Origin: Rhynochetos jubatus
Lineage: Eukaryota; Chordata; Aves; Eurypygiformes; Rhynochetidae
Direction of reading: 5' to 3'
DNA: 64,000 nt
Assembly: GCA_027574665.1 (NCBI GenBank)
Contig: CM050690.1
Span: 34,380,357 to 34,444,356, forward strand
Position 1 is the first letter of the stretch. Each line of letters starts with the position of its first letter. Shown in pieces: positions 1-12,152 of the stretch. The position numbers and the translations under genes are program-made. The notes under the pieces are model-generated. The model did not search any database, had not been told where the DNA came from, and was given only the letters and a program-made list of their open reading frames with translations.

Positions 1-1176
1 GGAGCGATCCAGATAGGCTATTATATAAAAGGCACTGGACACTGACCTTCGTGTCTCCCAGTTTAGCACTTGCACGAAACCAATTTAATATAAAAGCATG
101 ACTGCCAATGTCATTGTTTGAAGTTCCATTCTGGAAGGATGTTTTCTGCATATGCTTAACAAAATTTCACATGTCTTTGGGAACCTTAGGGAGGATTTAA
201 TGGATTGGGGGTGGCATTTGCTGTTTAGGCTGCAAGTTATTTAGCACTATCATATCTGAAATGCCCATGAATATTCACCAATGCATGCTGTTATGAACCA
301 CGGGCATTACAACAGCATCAAGGGTAAAGGATTTTTAGGTATCTGTAAGGTATGATATAGCTGCACATGTTTCAGTGTTGCAGCTTCAGAATGGGGCACC
401 TGAGCTCTAATCTATGAACCAAAATCCAGATGGATATGGTCTGAGATGTGTTGCTGTCTGTTCCTGCCACCAACATGGGGACACATTTGGACGTAGACAA
501 GAACTTGAATAGGCTGTGCTTCTGCATTTTGTTTACCAAAAGCCTTTTTTCCCTCACATGCAACACTGAAGAAATGCTTGGGTAACGCGGGGTTCTAAGG
601 CGACTTTGGAAAACTGCAGTCACAACATGCAAAGCCTTGTTTCTGAAATAAAAAAAAAATGCATGCCATTAGATGTTCTTCCATGGTTTTCAAAGGATCT
701 GACCCTGCTGCTAAATGCAGCACTGGTCATATCTTTCATGCAAGAAAGTCATCCTCCCCAGGAGAGAGCAGATCTGGTGTGTAGCTAGGACAAGCGAATG
801 CTCTGTTTCTTATCAGAGTGCTGGTATCTGTTCCTCCTTTCAGGGAGTTCATCCAGCTGGTTTACGGCTCTCACAGCTCAGCCGAGAGGGTGGGGGGAAG
901 GGGATTAGCCCAATAGTTTCAGTAATTTACACACATTCATCAGCCCCTTGACTTCTACACTGAAATTCTTGCCTTTTATGGCAGACCCAGGGAAAATGAT
1001 ATAATGGTATGGCATACAGCATGTGTACATAGGGAGCTGGGGATACATTTCATATATTTTTACAGGTCTTGTTTTGCAAACATTTCTAAAGGAATTTTGA
1101 ATTTATGGTCTGATAACCAATTTCACTACGAATGATAACTGAGTCTCTGTGAGAAGCTCCGTGCTCTGCCAGAGCG
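1..1176. other. Non-coding, unique sequence
   Basis: No ORF here has a recognisable domain or a credible gene structure, and I see no repeat family. Base composition is ordinary AT-rich avian intergenic DNA leading into the polypurine block. Confidence 0.6.
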
Positions 1177-1952
1177 AAAGAAGGAAAGAAAGAAGGAAAG
1201 AAAGAAGAAAGGAAAGGAGAAAGAAAGAGGAAAGAAAGAGGAAAGAAAGAGGAAAGAAAGAGGAAAGGAAAGGAAAGGAAAGGAAAGGAAAGGAAAAAAG
1301 GAAGAAGGAAAGGAAAGGAAAGGAAAGGAAAGGAAAGGAAAGGAAAGGAAAGGAGAAGGAAAGGAAAGGAAAGAAAGGAAAGGAAAGGAAAGGAAAGGAA
1401 AGGAAGGAAAGGAAAGGAAAGGAAAGGGAAAGGAAAGGGAAAGGAAAAGGAAAGAAGGAAAGGAAAGGAAAGGAAAGGAAGGAAAGGAAAAAGGAAAGGA
1501 AAGGAAAGGAAAGGAAAGGAAAGGAAAGGAAAGGAAAGGAAAGGAAGGAAAGGAAAGGAAAGGAAAGGAAAGGAAAGGAAAGGAAAGGAAAAGGGAAAGG
1601 AAAGGAAAGGAAAGGAAGGAAAGGAAAAGGAAAGGAAAGGAAAGGAAAGAAGGAAAGGAAAGGAAAGGAAAGGAAGAAGGAAAGGAAAGGAAAAGGAAAG
1701 GAAAGGAAGGAAAGGAAAGGAAAGGAAAGAAAGGGAAAGGAAAGGAAAGGAAAGGAAAGGAAAGGAAAGGAAAGGAAAGGAAAGGAAAGGAAAGGAAAGG
1801 AAAGGAAAGGAAAGGAAAGGAAAGGAAAGGAAAGGACAAGGGAAAGGAAAAGGAGAAGGAAGGAAAGGAAAGGAAAGGAAAGGAAAGGAAAGGAAAGGAA
1901 AGGAAAGGATAAGACAAGGAAAGGAAGAAAGGAAAAGGAAAGGAAAGGAAAG
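1177..1952 (+). repeat. (AAAGG)n polypurine microsatellite, about 776 bp
   Basis: The block is almost entirely purine on the + strand. It is built from AAAGG pentamers mixed with AAAGA, AAGG and AAAAGG variants. Only isolated pyrimidines interrupt it, near 1837 and 1909-1915. The longest homogeneous runs are at about 1500-1590 and 1740-1835. The several long overlapping frames across it (Lys/Gly/Arg/Glu on +, Phe/Leu/Ser/Pro on -) are translations of the repeat and not genes. Mirror-symmetric homopurine tracts of this kind can form triplex DNA and often collapse in assemblies. Confidence 0.97.
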
Positions 1953-3430
1953 TGTGGGTACTGAAGGAACGCTCTCTTCCATATCGCAATTCCACTGCCC
2001 GCACAGGTCCTCCTTAAAATTCTGCTCTTGACGTCACGTAGCAAAATTCTCGAATTAAAGTTGGATTCTTACACTCTGGGCCCTGTGCTTGAAATGAATT
2101 TGTAATAGCTGTTATTGTTTTTCATGCAACAAAAAAAAGAGCTGGTTTTTGAATGAAATGATAGTAGAAAGACCACCATTGTCTCCAGTGGGAGTGGGCT
2201 ATTGTGAAAGGAACTTGTTAAAATAAATCCTTAGCACTGTTTTCAGATTTTAATGGGAGTTTTGGGAGGGATGGGAGATTTCTCTTGCTACATTCCAACA
2301 AGTGATGAGCTTTCTTTTGTGTTACAGAGCTCTGATCATCTGTCTTTCTCCATAGGACTTCAGTGAAATTCTCCAATTTCTGCTAAATATGGAGATGGCC
2401 AAATAAAGTTGCACAAAACAGCAAATTTAGGATAATCATGCCTAAGTGTGTGGGCATTTGGGATCTCATCCAAATGAATCCAAAGAGGAAGTTGTATGGG
2501 TCTGATTCTCACCTCACTCTTTTTCTATCATCATGTTATGCTGTTATAAATCAACTGAGGGAGATTTATTTTCTTGCTAGATTCTTTGTATAGATACTAG
2601 CAACTCAATGCATTAAGCACTACAATTTTGTGCTCCTTCTACCAAGGGACCTCTCTAACTCCCAGTACGACATCTTTAAAACTATTTTGCAGGAAAAGCA
2701 GAAGAAATGCAAGGGTTATTCTGACATTGTGTTGTGCCCTAACTTGTTAGTTGGATTGGATCCCATACAGCAGTTTAAGTGGAGGAAAAAGGAACATATT
2801 TGGATTGCCTGACTGCTACCAATAAATGCAAAAGTGCCAAGCCACGTAACATAAGCCTCTTGAGAAGGCGTTAAGGATGTACAACTGCAGAGTTACCAAC
2901 AGTTTTCACCACACCAATCATCCAAACATAGTATGGGCAACTTGGCTTTCTGAAACTAATTAACAAGGATTCACAGCTGAAATTAGTGGTTCTCAAAAGT
3001 CTTTCCCACCACAATCTTCTGTAATCCTTCTTCTTCAAACTACAGTATTCATTATGGACCATATCCTGCGTGTAAGGTGAACCTATGCAAATATTCACAG
3101 GACTACTGATTCTGAACTTTGCTTTGGATTCACAACAGGATTTGGGTGAGGGGAAGCTGGATTTGTTCAAATCCATACATTTCCATACATTAGGACCTGC
3201 AAATCCGTGTAAACTGTTTCTGACACAAAGCTGGCAAGCCCATTCTGGATGAAAATAGGAACAGCTCACACAGCAATGTCATACAACCTTGTTTTTTTCA
3301 CTATAGTAAATAAAATTTCCTTTGTGTCTTCTGCACTCTCAGAGGTGACTAAAAACATAGGTTCGTTTTAAGCTAGGTTGGCTTAGCAAATCCACCTGAA
3401 TTTTTCCACTGATATATTTTATCCTGATTT
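1953..3430. other. Non-coding, unique sequence
   Basis: The short frames here (for example 2871-3269 on -) show no recognisable domain, no splice context and no codon bias. I see no repeat or RNA gene. Confidence 0.55.
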
Positions 3431-3535
3431 GGTAGACTTCTAGAAATTCTGGTTGGAAGGGACATCTGAAGGTCATTGAATCCAACCTGAGTCCAAAGCG
3501 GGATTATTGCCAGCACTAGACCATGTCCACCCACT
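3431..3535 (-). mobile_element. CR1 LINE 3'-end fragment, old and short
   Basis: The antisense form of the CR1 3' UTR is visible: a TTCTGGTTGGAAGGGACAT-type start, then GGTCATTGAATCCAACCTGAG and a diverged CCATGTCCAC segment. It is heavily mutated and lacks a clean octamer end, so it is an old 5'-truncated insertion. Confidence 0.6.
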
Positions 3536-3545
3536 CTCTACTTTG

Positions 3546-6500
3546 CTGTTATTTTTTGGAAGTCAGATTATCCCACCATGATCTCTTGCAACCACAAAGT
3601 AAAACAGAACAGGAAAAGACTCACTGAAAACATCCAGAGGTAGAAAGAGAATAGTTGGATCTGGATTTTGAGAGGGTTTCTTACTTTCTGTCATCAAGAG
3701 GTTCTGTGTCCAGTGATAGGCAATTAGGGAATGGGCAGGTCACACTTGCTTCATGAGGCAGCTGAGAGAACAGTGGTAAGTGTTCACTGTGGAGAAGAAA
3801 AATTAAAATGAAGCCCAGTAAATGTATGTAACAAGCTCTAGTTAGTGGGTCAGGAAAAAAAAACAGTCCCTCCTCAAAGATTTATATCCCGCATGAATAG
3901 TTTAATGCTCTCTTGGAAGAAATGACCTAACCCAGCGCAGGACAGCAAGAGCGAACTAGTTATTGTTCACAAACCCTGGCAGAAATAGTTGGAATGAAAA
4001 ATAGTAGAAAACAACCTAGATCCCTTTTCCTTCAAATAAGCAGTTTCAGATGATTAAATGGCAGGTGAATAATGCTTTGTTTAGAAATCTGAAATTTTGG
4101 TGGGTAACACGTGAAGGACTGTGGCTTCCCTGTGAAAGATTTCTTTGGAGATGGCTGGCACTGCAGTGCAGGTTGATGTGTGCTGGCCAGACACTGGGAT
4201 CTGTCACACTGCAGCTGGGATCAGCAACACCCGGAAGAATGGAAGAAGGCGGCAAGCTTGCAACCTGTCTGGCAAAAAAAATCAGTCTTTACAGAGAAGG
4301 TAGCAGGATGGTGATCAGCAGAGCTGCACTGAACTTCCTTGGCCCCCAGCAGCCCTGCCCTGCTCCTTCATCCTAAGTGATTCCTCCTTCAGCAGCTGCC
4401 CCAGGTAGCTTTTGGGTGACCTCCAGCCCATCCAGATCAGCTGTTACCATCCCACCTACCTCCCCACAGTGAGGCAGGATGGACTTGGATAGAGTCAACC
4501 AACTCTTACCAGAAGGAAAGCAGGTCTTCAAGGGGCTGCAGGGGACAGCTATGGCATCTGGTGAGGAGGGCAGGACATCATCAATGGGATCTCTTGGTAC
4601 TAACTGCATGAAGAATTACTTGGATGTGAATTCAAAGGTAGCTTTGTGGGTTTTGAAGAGCAAAACAGCAGGATAAATTAGAGATTTTCAGAAATCTGCA
4701 GTTCTACAGTATTTTGGCCATGAATTCATAGCTCTGAATCCACAAGCATATAACTTTTACTCCATCATTCCGTATGTTTGTACCTAATGTATACACCCAT
4801 CAATATATAGCCTTGCAGACTACTTTCTCATCTGTCTCCCAAAAGTGCTCAGGGCACTTTATACTTGCATTTAGCTTTCTCAGGATTAGTGGTGGGTTAT
4901 ATTGAGATGTCCTGAACTCAAGGATGTCAGAGATATTTGAGGGGATCCCGTGAGTTCAGGATGCTAAAGTTCACAGTTCATGCGTGAAGCATGTGAATCC
5001 CAGTTTAGTCTGAGGAGAACAGCAGGACAAAGGGCTTGTCACACATGCTGAGTCGTTGGAAACACGATCACATGAGGTTAGAGTAGTCATCATAACTGAT
5101 GTTAGGGTCATATCTCGTTTCTGATGAGTTTCAGCTGGTCCTGCTCCGAAAATGTAGAGCAGCTGTTTTTTAAAGTTTTGTAAAATGCTGTATAGGCAAC
5201 ATAGATGGAATTCTGGAATAACTTTACCTAGAAGATCCTTTAAGCTTCACAATTAACCGTAGATCCTCTTTAGCTATACTGCCACACTCATGTGGCCTAC
5301 AGAAAGAGCCCAGACACCCAAAGAGGGAACATTAGGATCATACAGTCTTACTTTCTTCAAGCCAGCAAAACTTTGCTCAGTAACTTCTGCACCGGGATTA
5401 TTGTTTCTGTTTGAGCCTAATGTATATCTTTTAGAAAAAATATCCATTTATGATTTAAAAGCATCAGGTGTGGGAAAACACACCACATACATATTCAAAC
5501 CGCTCCAAAGCTTAGGTAGTTTCCCTTTTAAAGATTTGCGCTTCATTTTTCATCTGCTTGTCTCATTCCAGCTTTCAGCCACTTGATCTCAATATGTTTT
5601 TCTCTGTGAAATCGTTCTGCCACGATCTGAAGAGTTTTTCCTTGTAAGCATTTGTAGGCTGGAATTAATTCACTTCTAAATCTTCACTTGGATAAATAAA
5701 ATAGACTAAGTTTCTTATATCTTAATCTGTCAAGTATGTTTTATAGACCCTGACTTGTGCTATAAACCTTTTCCGAACACACTCCAGTTTCTTGGTGTCC
5801 TTTCTGAAGCAAGGACATGAGGTCTATACTTTGGTAATGTTCTTAGTCATGCTGGAGAAAGGGATAATGCCCCTTTTCCTGTTTTGATTCCCTCTTGCTT
5901 CTGCAATGAAGGATTGCATTCACAAACTCATTGTTATGTTGCTGTAAGACCACATGCTTCATGGACTGCCCAGTATGATTTCTTTGTGTTTTTCAGATTG
6001 ATCCACAGGGTAAAGTTCCATATTTTACAAGGATATTCTGTCCTTACTGCTTTTCTAGCATTATGGCCCAGCACCAACACCTTGCTCTATTTACCAACTG
6101 ATTCTTATGAGTACATGTAGATTATGTAACCATGCAATTATTTACAAATTCCACTTTTAGTATTCTTCCCCACTTCCACTAGCACTGGTTTCATAAGTTC
6201 GTGCCATACCCTGAAGAAGTCATTGAGCATTATTTGGCCAAAATCAGATCTCTGAGAAGCGTACCAGGAATGACCTTCTAACACACTGTTTCTCCATTTT
6301 CAGTTGTTTTCAAGCAATTTTTAATACATGTTTATTATACTCTCTATTTTTAATACAGTGCTACATCTGGAATGTGTTTCTTTTATCTGCACACCAAATG
6401 GAACTCGTTCAAATATTCTGTTGTTTCTCTTTGCTACTCGTGCAACACTAATAACGAAAAGCTCATGTAGACTGCAGCATCCTACCTGTGCTTTTTGATT

Positions 6501-9500
6501 ACGGGACAAAAACACACCGGATCTAGCTCCATAGGACATTGGTCAGTCTGCTGGGAGACACTGTTTACACATTAAGAGACATTAGACCTTAGACTGGCTG
6601 ATGTGTTACCAAACTGCTTAAATAACTGTTGCCAGTTCCCACACTTTTCACTTACAGATGTCACAGCAGCGCAGAGCAAACCCTAGGGCTGGTTTGGGCA
6701 ATGATGGTGAAACGCAGTCATGATGACGATGGTGATAAGCCAGCAGCACTGTTATCTTTCTCAAACATCAAATTTCCTCAGAAAAGACAACAAGGTTATG
6801 TTACAAGGCCTGTTATCGAAAACCTATCTTAAATGATTTGCAGTAACAACCTTTCTGCAGCTTCTCTCCACACCTACGCCAGGATACCCAACTATATACC
6901 TATTGTGATTATCCTATTTACTGTTTTCACATATTGGCATTCAGTCAGAATTTTCAGTCCTCAGCTACTCTCTCAGGGTTGGTTTATAAGAAAATCAACA
7001 TTAGCAGGTTAGAAAAGCTCTTTCCAGATAAGAAGAGCTGCATGAAATTCTTCCATTCTGTGCATCCTAAGTGACCGCTTCACCATGAGAAATTTATTTA
7101 GAATTCCTCCCTTTATCCCAACCCTATTCATCAGAGAGTTTTTTGAACTAATGCGTTTAGCCTTCCTAATCAGGTACCTCCACTTCCGAGTTCTGATTAC
7201 CTGTGAATGTCACGTGTGATTTCCACAATATTTTTGTTTGGACCGGGTAATTTGTTTATTGTTATTGCCCAATGGTTGGTTCATTTGCCAGCAAGACCAA
7301 GTCAGCAGGTTTCTGGACTCCCAGCAGAACAAGTTCCTCATCATAAAAGCATGCCGCAGGTGTCAGGGCATGAACCCTCACACCACACCTGACAGACCTG
7401 GGGACGGACAGTGAAGGGATGGTATGTCAAGCACTGTGTGTCACAGTGCTCGCATGTCAGCGAGTGGGTACCCTGGCGCAGAGCTGTGGGTGTATTTTGT
7501 CACTCAGTCACGTCCCATCCTGCAGGCTCTGCTGACATCAGATGATCTGATCTCTCACTTGCCACGGTTTGAGCTTCAGGGCTTCATTTGCTTTGGATAA
7601 ACACCCTGCGATCCAGGTGCTAACCTAACCCAGTTCACAGGAAACAGTACCCCTGCACCGCACTGAACAAACGATGTGCCACAGACCTGTAAGTTCTCTG
7701 GCCACCCGAGAAACGCCATCACAGCGGGATGGCAGACCTGCTACTATTGTGGCTGGGCAGAAACCGTCAGCAGCAAGCGGAAAACCAGAGAAAAACAAGG
7801 ACGGAAGGCATAAGCACAGCTCCTGTGTGGCACAAATTAATTCTGTTCAAGGCTTTTAGCTTATTTCTACCTCTTTACACTCTCTTGGTGTTTTACTTAA
7901 TCCACTGGCAATTAAGCACCAGCTGTGCATTTAAACCATAGCTTCAGCTGAATCCTGGGAGTCAACGTCTGGAGTAAACTGTGAGAGCGTGGGCCAGGGG
8001 CCACGTAACACACCTGACGCGCAGCCCTAGTGAACCATCTTGGAAGTCTGCACAACTTTATGAGTCAACATGCTATTCCTTAATCCACAGAGACTGTCAA
8101 ATCCCTTCAACGCTGGGACCAAGCACATGGCAGAGGACTCAGCAAAGCAGAACTTATCTTCGGTAAACTGCACTTTCAACATGCTTCAGCTAACACATTA
8201 GATATTAGAGGAGATTAGATATTCTAGAGGAGATTATCATATACAAACTCAATAAAAAACACAAAGATAAAGTACCGTAAAGGTAATATAAATATTTAAG
8301 AAGTTACAACATAGTTTTGTAGCATTAGGTTATGTGTATTATATTAATAATTACGAAGGATGTTTAAGAAAAATATTTTCAGAGGCACCTAATTGAGTTT
8401 ATAATGTAAAATAACAAAGAGAGATTCCACTATTTCAACGTTACTGTACAGTCAGTTAAAATCACCCATACGTGATGTAACTGTACCTCTTCTGCGCAGA
8501 CGAAATGGAAGTTGTTGAGAAGTATCCACTAAGTTTTAAATTTTGCAGAGGACGTGGTTTCTCGAGGTGATTAAACACATCTTCCCCACCTCAAGCGAAT
8601 CCCCTAGTATAATTCAGTACAGAGTGTGAGTTCATGGTATCTCTTTCTGCATATTACCCTGGGTCCTGAGATAAGTGTCTGGAAAAATGATGCATTACTG
8701 GAAGGATAACATGTTATGAACTATGAGTTTAGCTTGTCAGATTAAAGAGGAGCTTCTTGTAAGAATCAAGGGGAAGTAAGCAAAATGGTTGATATTTTAC
8801 CGAATAGATTGATCTGCCTTTTTTTTAAGAACTCTTTCAGGCAAGAGCTTCCTTTTTTTTCCAAACACCAAGCCGTTTACATGTTTTTGCAATCATTGAA
8901 CAGAACTGAAAATCAAAAATTTCCCTTGGGAAAACCTACATAAAAGATTTCAGCGTGTTGAACCAGGGAGAAACGTTTCATTTGGAAGCAGCTCGACAAC
9001 AAACTGTGGCCAACTCTGGCTTTCAGAAAATTGTGTTTCAGTTGTATGACCCGTCCGCTCCCACATGACAACTATATGACTGTGTTGCATTGCCTATAAT
9101 GCACTGTAATCTGACTGATCCCTCATGGTGTATAACAGGGGTATTGTATCCATTATGCATCCTGCCAAAATGTCCTGGCAGATGGGAGGAAGCATGTGGC
9201 AGCTGACCTACAATTTCCACGATGCATCACTGCAATGAAGCATTTTTTAATGCAGGATGGAACAAAAAGGTAATGTTTCCTATTGGGGACATAGAAAAAA
9301 TTCCTTTAAAGTGTTTAGATATTTGCAAATTGAGAGAGATGGAACAGTCTTCACTCCACCCTCCCAGGCTCAAATTTTCACTTTCAGGACAAAAAGTTTG
9401 TAGAAAGCAGAATCTTTATATGTTTTAATTAATTACATCAAAGAACAGCTTCTTTATTGAAAATGGTTCAAAAGCTGAAAATTCCTAGTTCTACAGTAGA

Positions 9501-11364
9501 ATTCACCTGGTAAGACTCAACCTACATCTGATTTAAAATTGTTTAAGCTGAAAGGGTTCAAAACACCAGAAGGAATTACCCTAGGTTAAAAAGGGTCAAT
9601 AGAGTTTACCAGTCAGTGTGGTAAACAAACTGATAATGGTTCGACTAATTAACTAAACTGACCAATGCTTTGGCTTCATCAATCCTGGCCAGTTCAGCCA
9701 CTTTGAAACTGTTTTATTCTGAAGTAGTCCTAAATTACAGTGTATTTGAACACTTTCAGCAATATAGGTTTTGGCCCAATATGGATATAGGTTAATAGTT
9801 TTGTGGTGAGGTAAAAGCCCAAAGCTATGCTCAATATAAATAATTGGAAAACTGACATAAAAAAATACATGATCTATCTCTGTAATGTCAAAAAATATTT
9901 TTCACATCCTCATAAACATGTGAGAGTCGCTGGAACAGTTTCCAACCACCAGAAATGGTCCAGTAGCCACAAACTGAGATTTTGTTGCAATGCATCCAGG
10001 TGGTTTTTTAGATCTGCCAGGAAAGCAGAGTTTTCTTTTTCTGCCACAGTATGTCCAGACCTCTGCCAGGGTGCAGCAGCAGGTCTGGATCCACGGCTAT
10101 GCCGCAAGGCTGGGGAGAACATTTCCGATGATACGCAACTCCTCAGGGATGGAGGGGCAGCCCTTGCCTCCAGCCTCCCCATGATGGTTTTTCCCAGGCA
10201 AAGACCCTCATTCTGGGAGTTGAGACATGCTCCAGCCCCAACGCTGACCTGTACTCCCCAGACCCTTTCACTGGTCATCAGAGGTCTCCTGCAAGCCAGG
10301 ATTTTTGGCAGTATGGTTGCACTGTGCATAGTTGCACTGTCACAACTCAAACTAAGGATGACTTCAAGCCACAAAGCTGGGGAGTCAACAACTTGAATTT
10401 GGGGTATTTTATTTCATGCCTGAATATACTAAGCAGCCATGTAAACTCCTGCAGGGAGCTTAAGGTGGACTGGCTTGGTCGATACAGCTGTTTTTTGGTT
10501 TGCTGAGACCGACCTTATGCTATTTGCTGACTACAGACTTAACCAGAATGATTATGCACAGTACCAGCCTGTCAGAAGCATATCCTGAAGTTGCCATGGC
10601 AGAAAAGAAGACTATCCCCTCTTGGAAGCAGCTCAGAACAGCAGAGCAATACGCTGGAAAATCGTGTCTATCAATCAGGCGCACAAAGAGTGAGGGAGAT
10701 TTTCTGCTGTATCAATCAGCGAGCACCAAATGCAGTAAAATCAAGGATGCTGGGAATGGTTTGCTCCCATCTCACAACTCCTTTCTGAGACATTTCTACA
10801 GCACAGTCTCAGCTGGCTGCCTCTAGACCCTGTAGAAAATTTCCAGTTGGGTTTAAGGGGAGCTGAATCAGAGCAAAGGAACATTGCAGTAGTGTCAGGA
10901 AACACATGATCATGATCTACACACAACTGCACCAGACCATCACTCTGTTTTTCTCAAAGTAGGAATGAGAGATGTCAGAAGTAATTATCTTGCACCACGT
11001 TAATCACCTATCTAGAGGGCATTAGTACTGCACAGGTAATCCTTCTTGTCTGTGTCTGCACAGAGTCAAGCAGAACTGCTGCCTACCCTCCAGACCCTCA
11101 AGCTCTCCCGCATTTAGAAGTGAGGAGCCACACAGTCCTGCACCAAAATTATGGAACCAGGCAGAATCGTCAGCTAACCGCTCACAAACTTCATCAGTTG
11201 CTTTTTTCTGTTCCTTTCCGTAGACAAAGACTCCTTATACTAAATTAGGTCCTCCAAACAAGTAAACAGGAAAACATAATGTCTGATTATGATGATGATG
11301 TGTGTGAATCTGTGTGAATCTGTGAATTAGCTGCCAAAGCTCCTTTAACACTTTTAAAACAACT
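3546..11364. other. Long non-coding stretch, mostly unique
   Basis: No gene is supportable. The longest frames (9827-10396 + and 9910-10374 -) overlap each other on opposite strands and show no domain. Small items seen: a hairpin at about 7433-7453 (AGCACTGTG, TGT loop, CACAGTGCT), and a short imperfect tandem TTAGATATT/GAGGAGATTA at about 8200-8238. A stretch at about 9040-9300 has a distinctive low-CpG, palindrome-rich look that could be an ancient or conserved element. Confidence 0.5.
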
Positions 11365-11365
11365 A

Positions 11366-12152
11366 GAATCATAGAATCACAGAATGGTTTGGGTTGGAAG
11401 GACCTTAAAGACCATCTAGTTCCAACTCCCCTGCCATGGGCAGGGACACCCTCCACTAGAGCAGGTTGCTCAAAGCCTCATCCAGCCTGGCCTTGAACAC
11501 TCCCAGGGATGGGGCATCCACAGCTTCTCTGGGCAACCTGTGCCAGTGCCTCACCACCCTCTCTGGGAAGAACTTCTTCCTGGTAACTAATCTAAATCTC
11601 CCCGCTTTCAGTTTAAAACTGTTACCCCTTGTGCTGTCACTACAGGCCCTTGTAAAAAGCCCCCACCCCCACCCCCCACCCCACCCCAGCTTTCTTGTAG
11701 GCCCCTTCAGGTACTGGAAGGCTGCTAAAAGGTCTCCCTGGAGCCTTCTCTTCTCCAGGCTGAACAAGCCCAACTCTCCCTGCCTGTCCCCATAGCAGAG
11801 GTGCTCCAGCCCTCTGAGCATCTTTGTGGCCTTCTCTGGGCATCTTTGTGGCCTCCTCTGGGCTCGCTCCAACCAGTCAATATCCTTCTTATGCTGAGGG
11901 CTCCACAGCTGGACACAGGACTCCAGGTGGGATCTCACAAGAGCAGAGTAGAGGGGGAGAATCCCCTGCCTTGACCTGCTGGCCACGCTTGTCCTGATAC
12001 AGCCCAGGATACAGTTGGCTTTCTGGGCTGCCAGCTCACACTGCCGGCTCACGTCCAGCTTTTTATCCACCGTTACCCCCAAGTCCTTCTCCTCAGGGCT
12101 GCTCTCGATCCATTCTCCAACCAGCCTGTACTTGTGCTTGGAATTGCAGAAC
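11366..12152 (-). mobile_element. CR1 LINE, 5'-truncated (end of ORF2 plus 3' UTR)
   Basis: The + strand starts with the antisense CR1 terminus (GAATCATAGAATCACAGAATG) and GGTTTGGGTTGGAAGGACC. On the minus strand the frame 11456-12082 encodes the C-terminal part of CR1 ORF2: a [18 protein letters not shown] block, a [23 protein letters not shown] block, then the [27 protein letters not shown] end. One open frame of about 208 aa survives, so the copy is moderately young. It is dead: there is no reverse transcriptase core, no endonuclease and no promoter. A C/A-rich insertion at about 11658-11690 interrupts the ancestral sequence. Confidence 0.9.

Noticed and set aside
1086..2044. Four overlapping long open frames of 271-313 codons on both strands
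   Set aside because: They are translations of the (AAAGG)n array in different frames. The residues are only K/G/R/E or F/L/S/P repeats.
7433..7453. Short perfect hairpin as a possible RNA gene or terminator
   Set aside because: A 9-bp stem with a 3-base loop is expected by chance in 64 kb and has no supporting context.
9827..10396. 189-codon frame on + overlapped by a 154-codon frame on -
   Set aside because: No recognisable domain, no promoter or poly(A) context, and frames of similar length on both strands point to chance.
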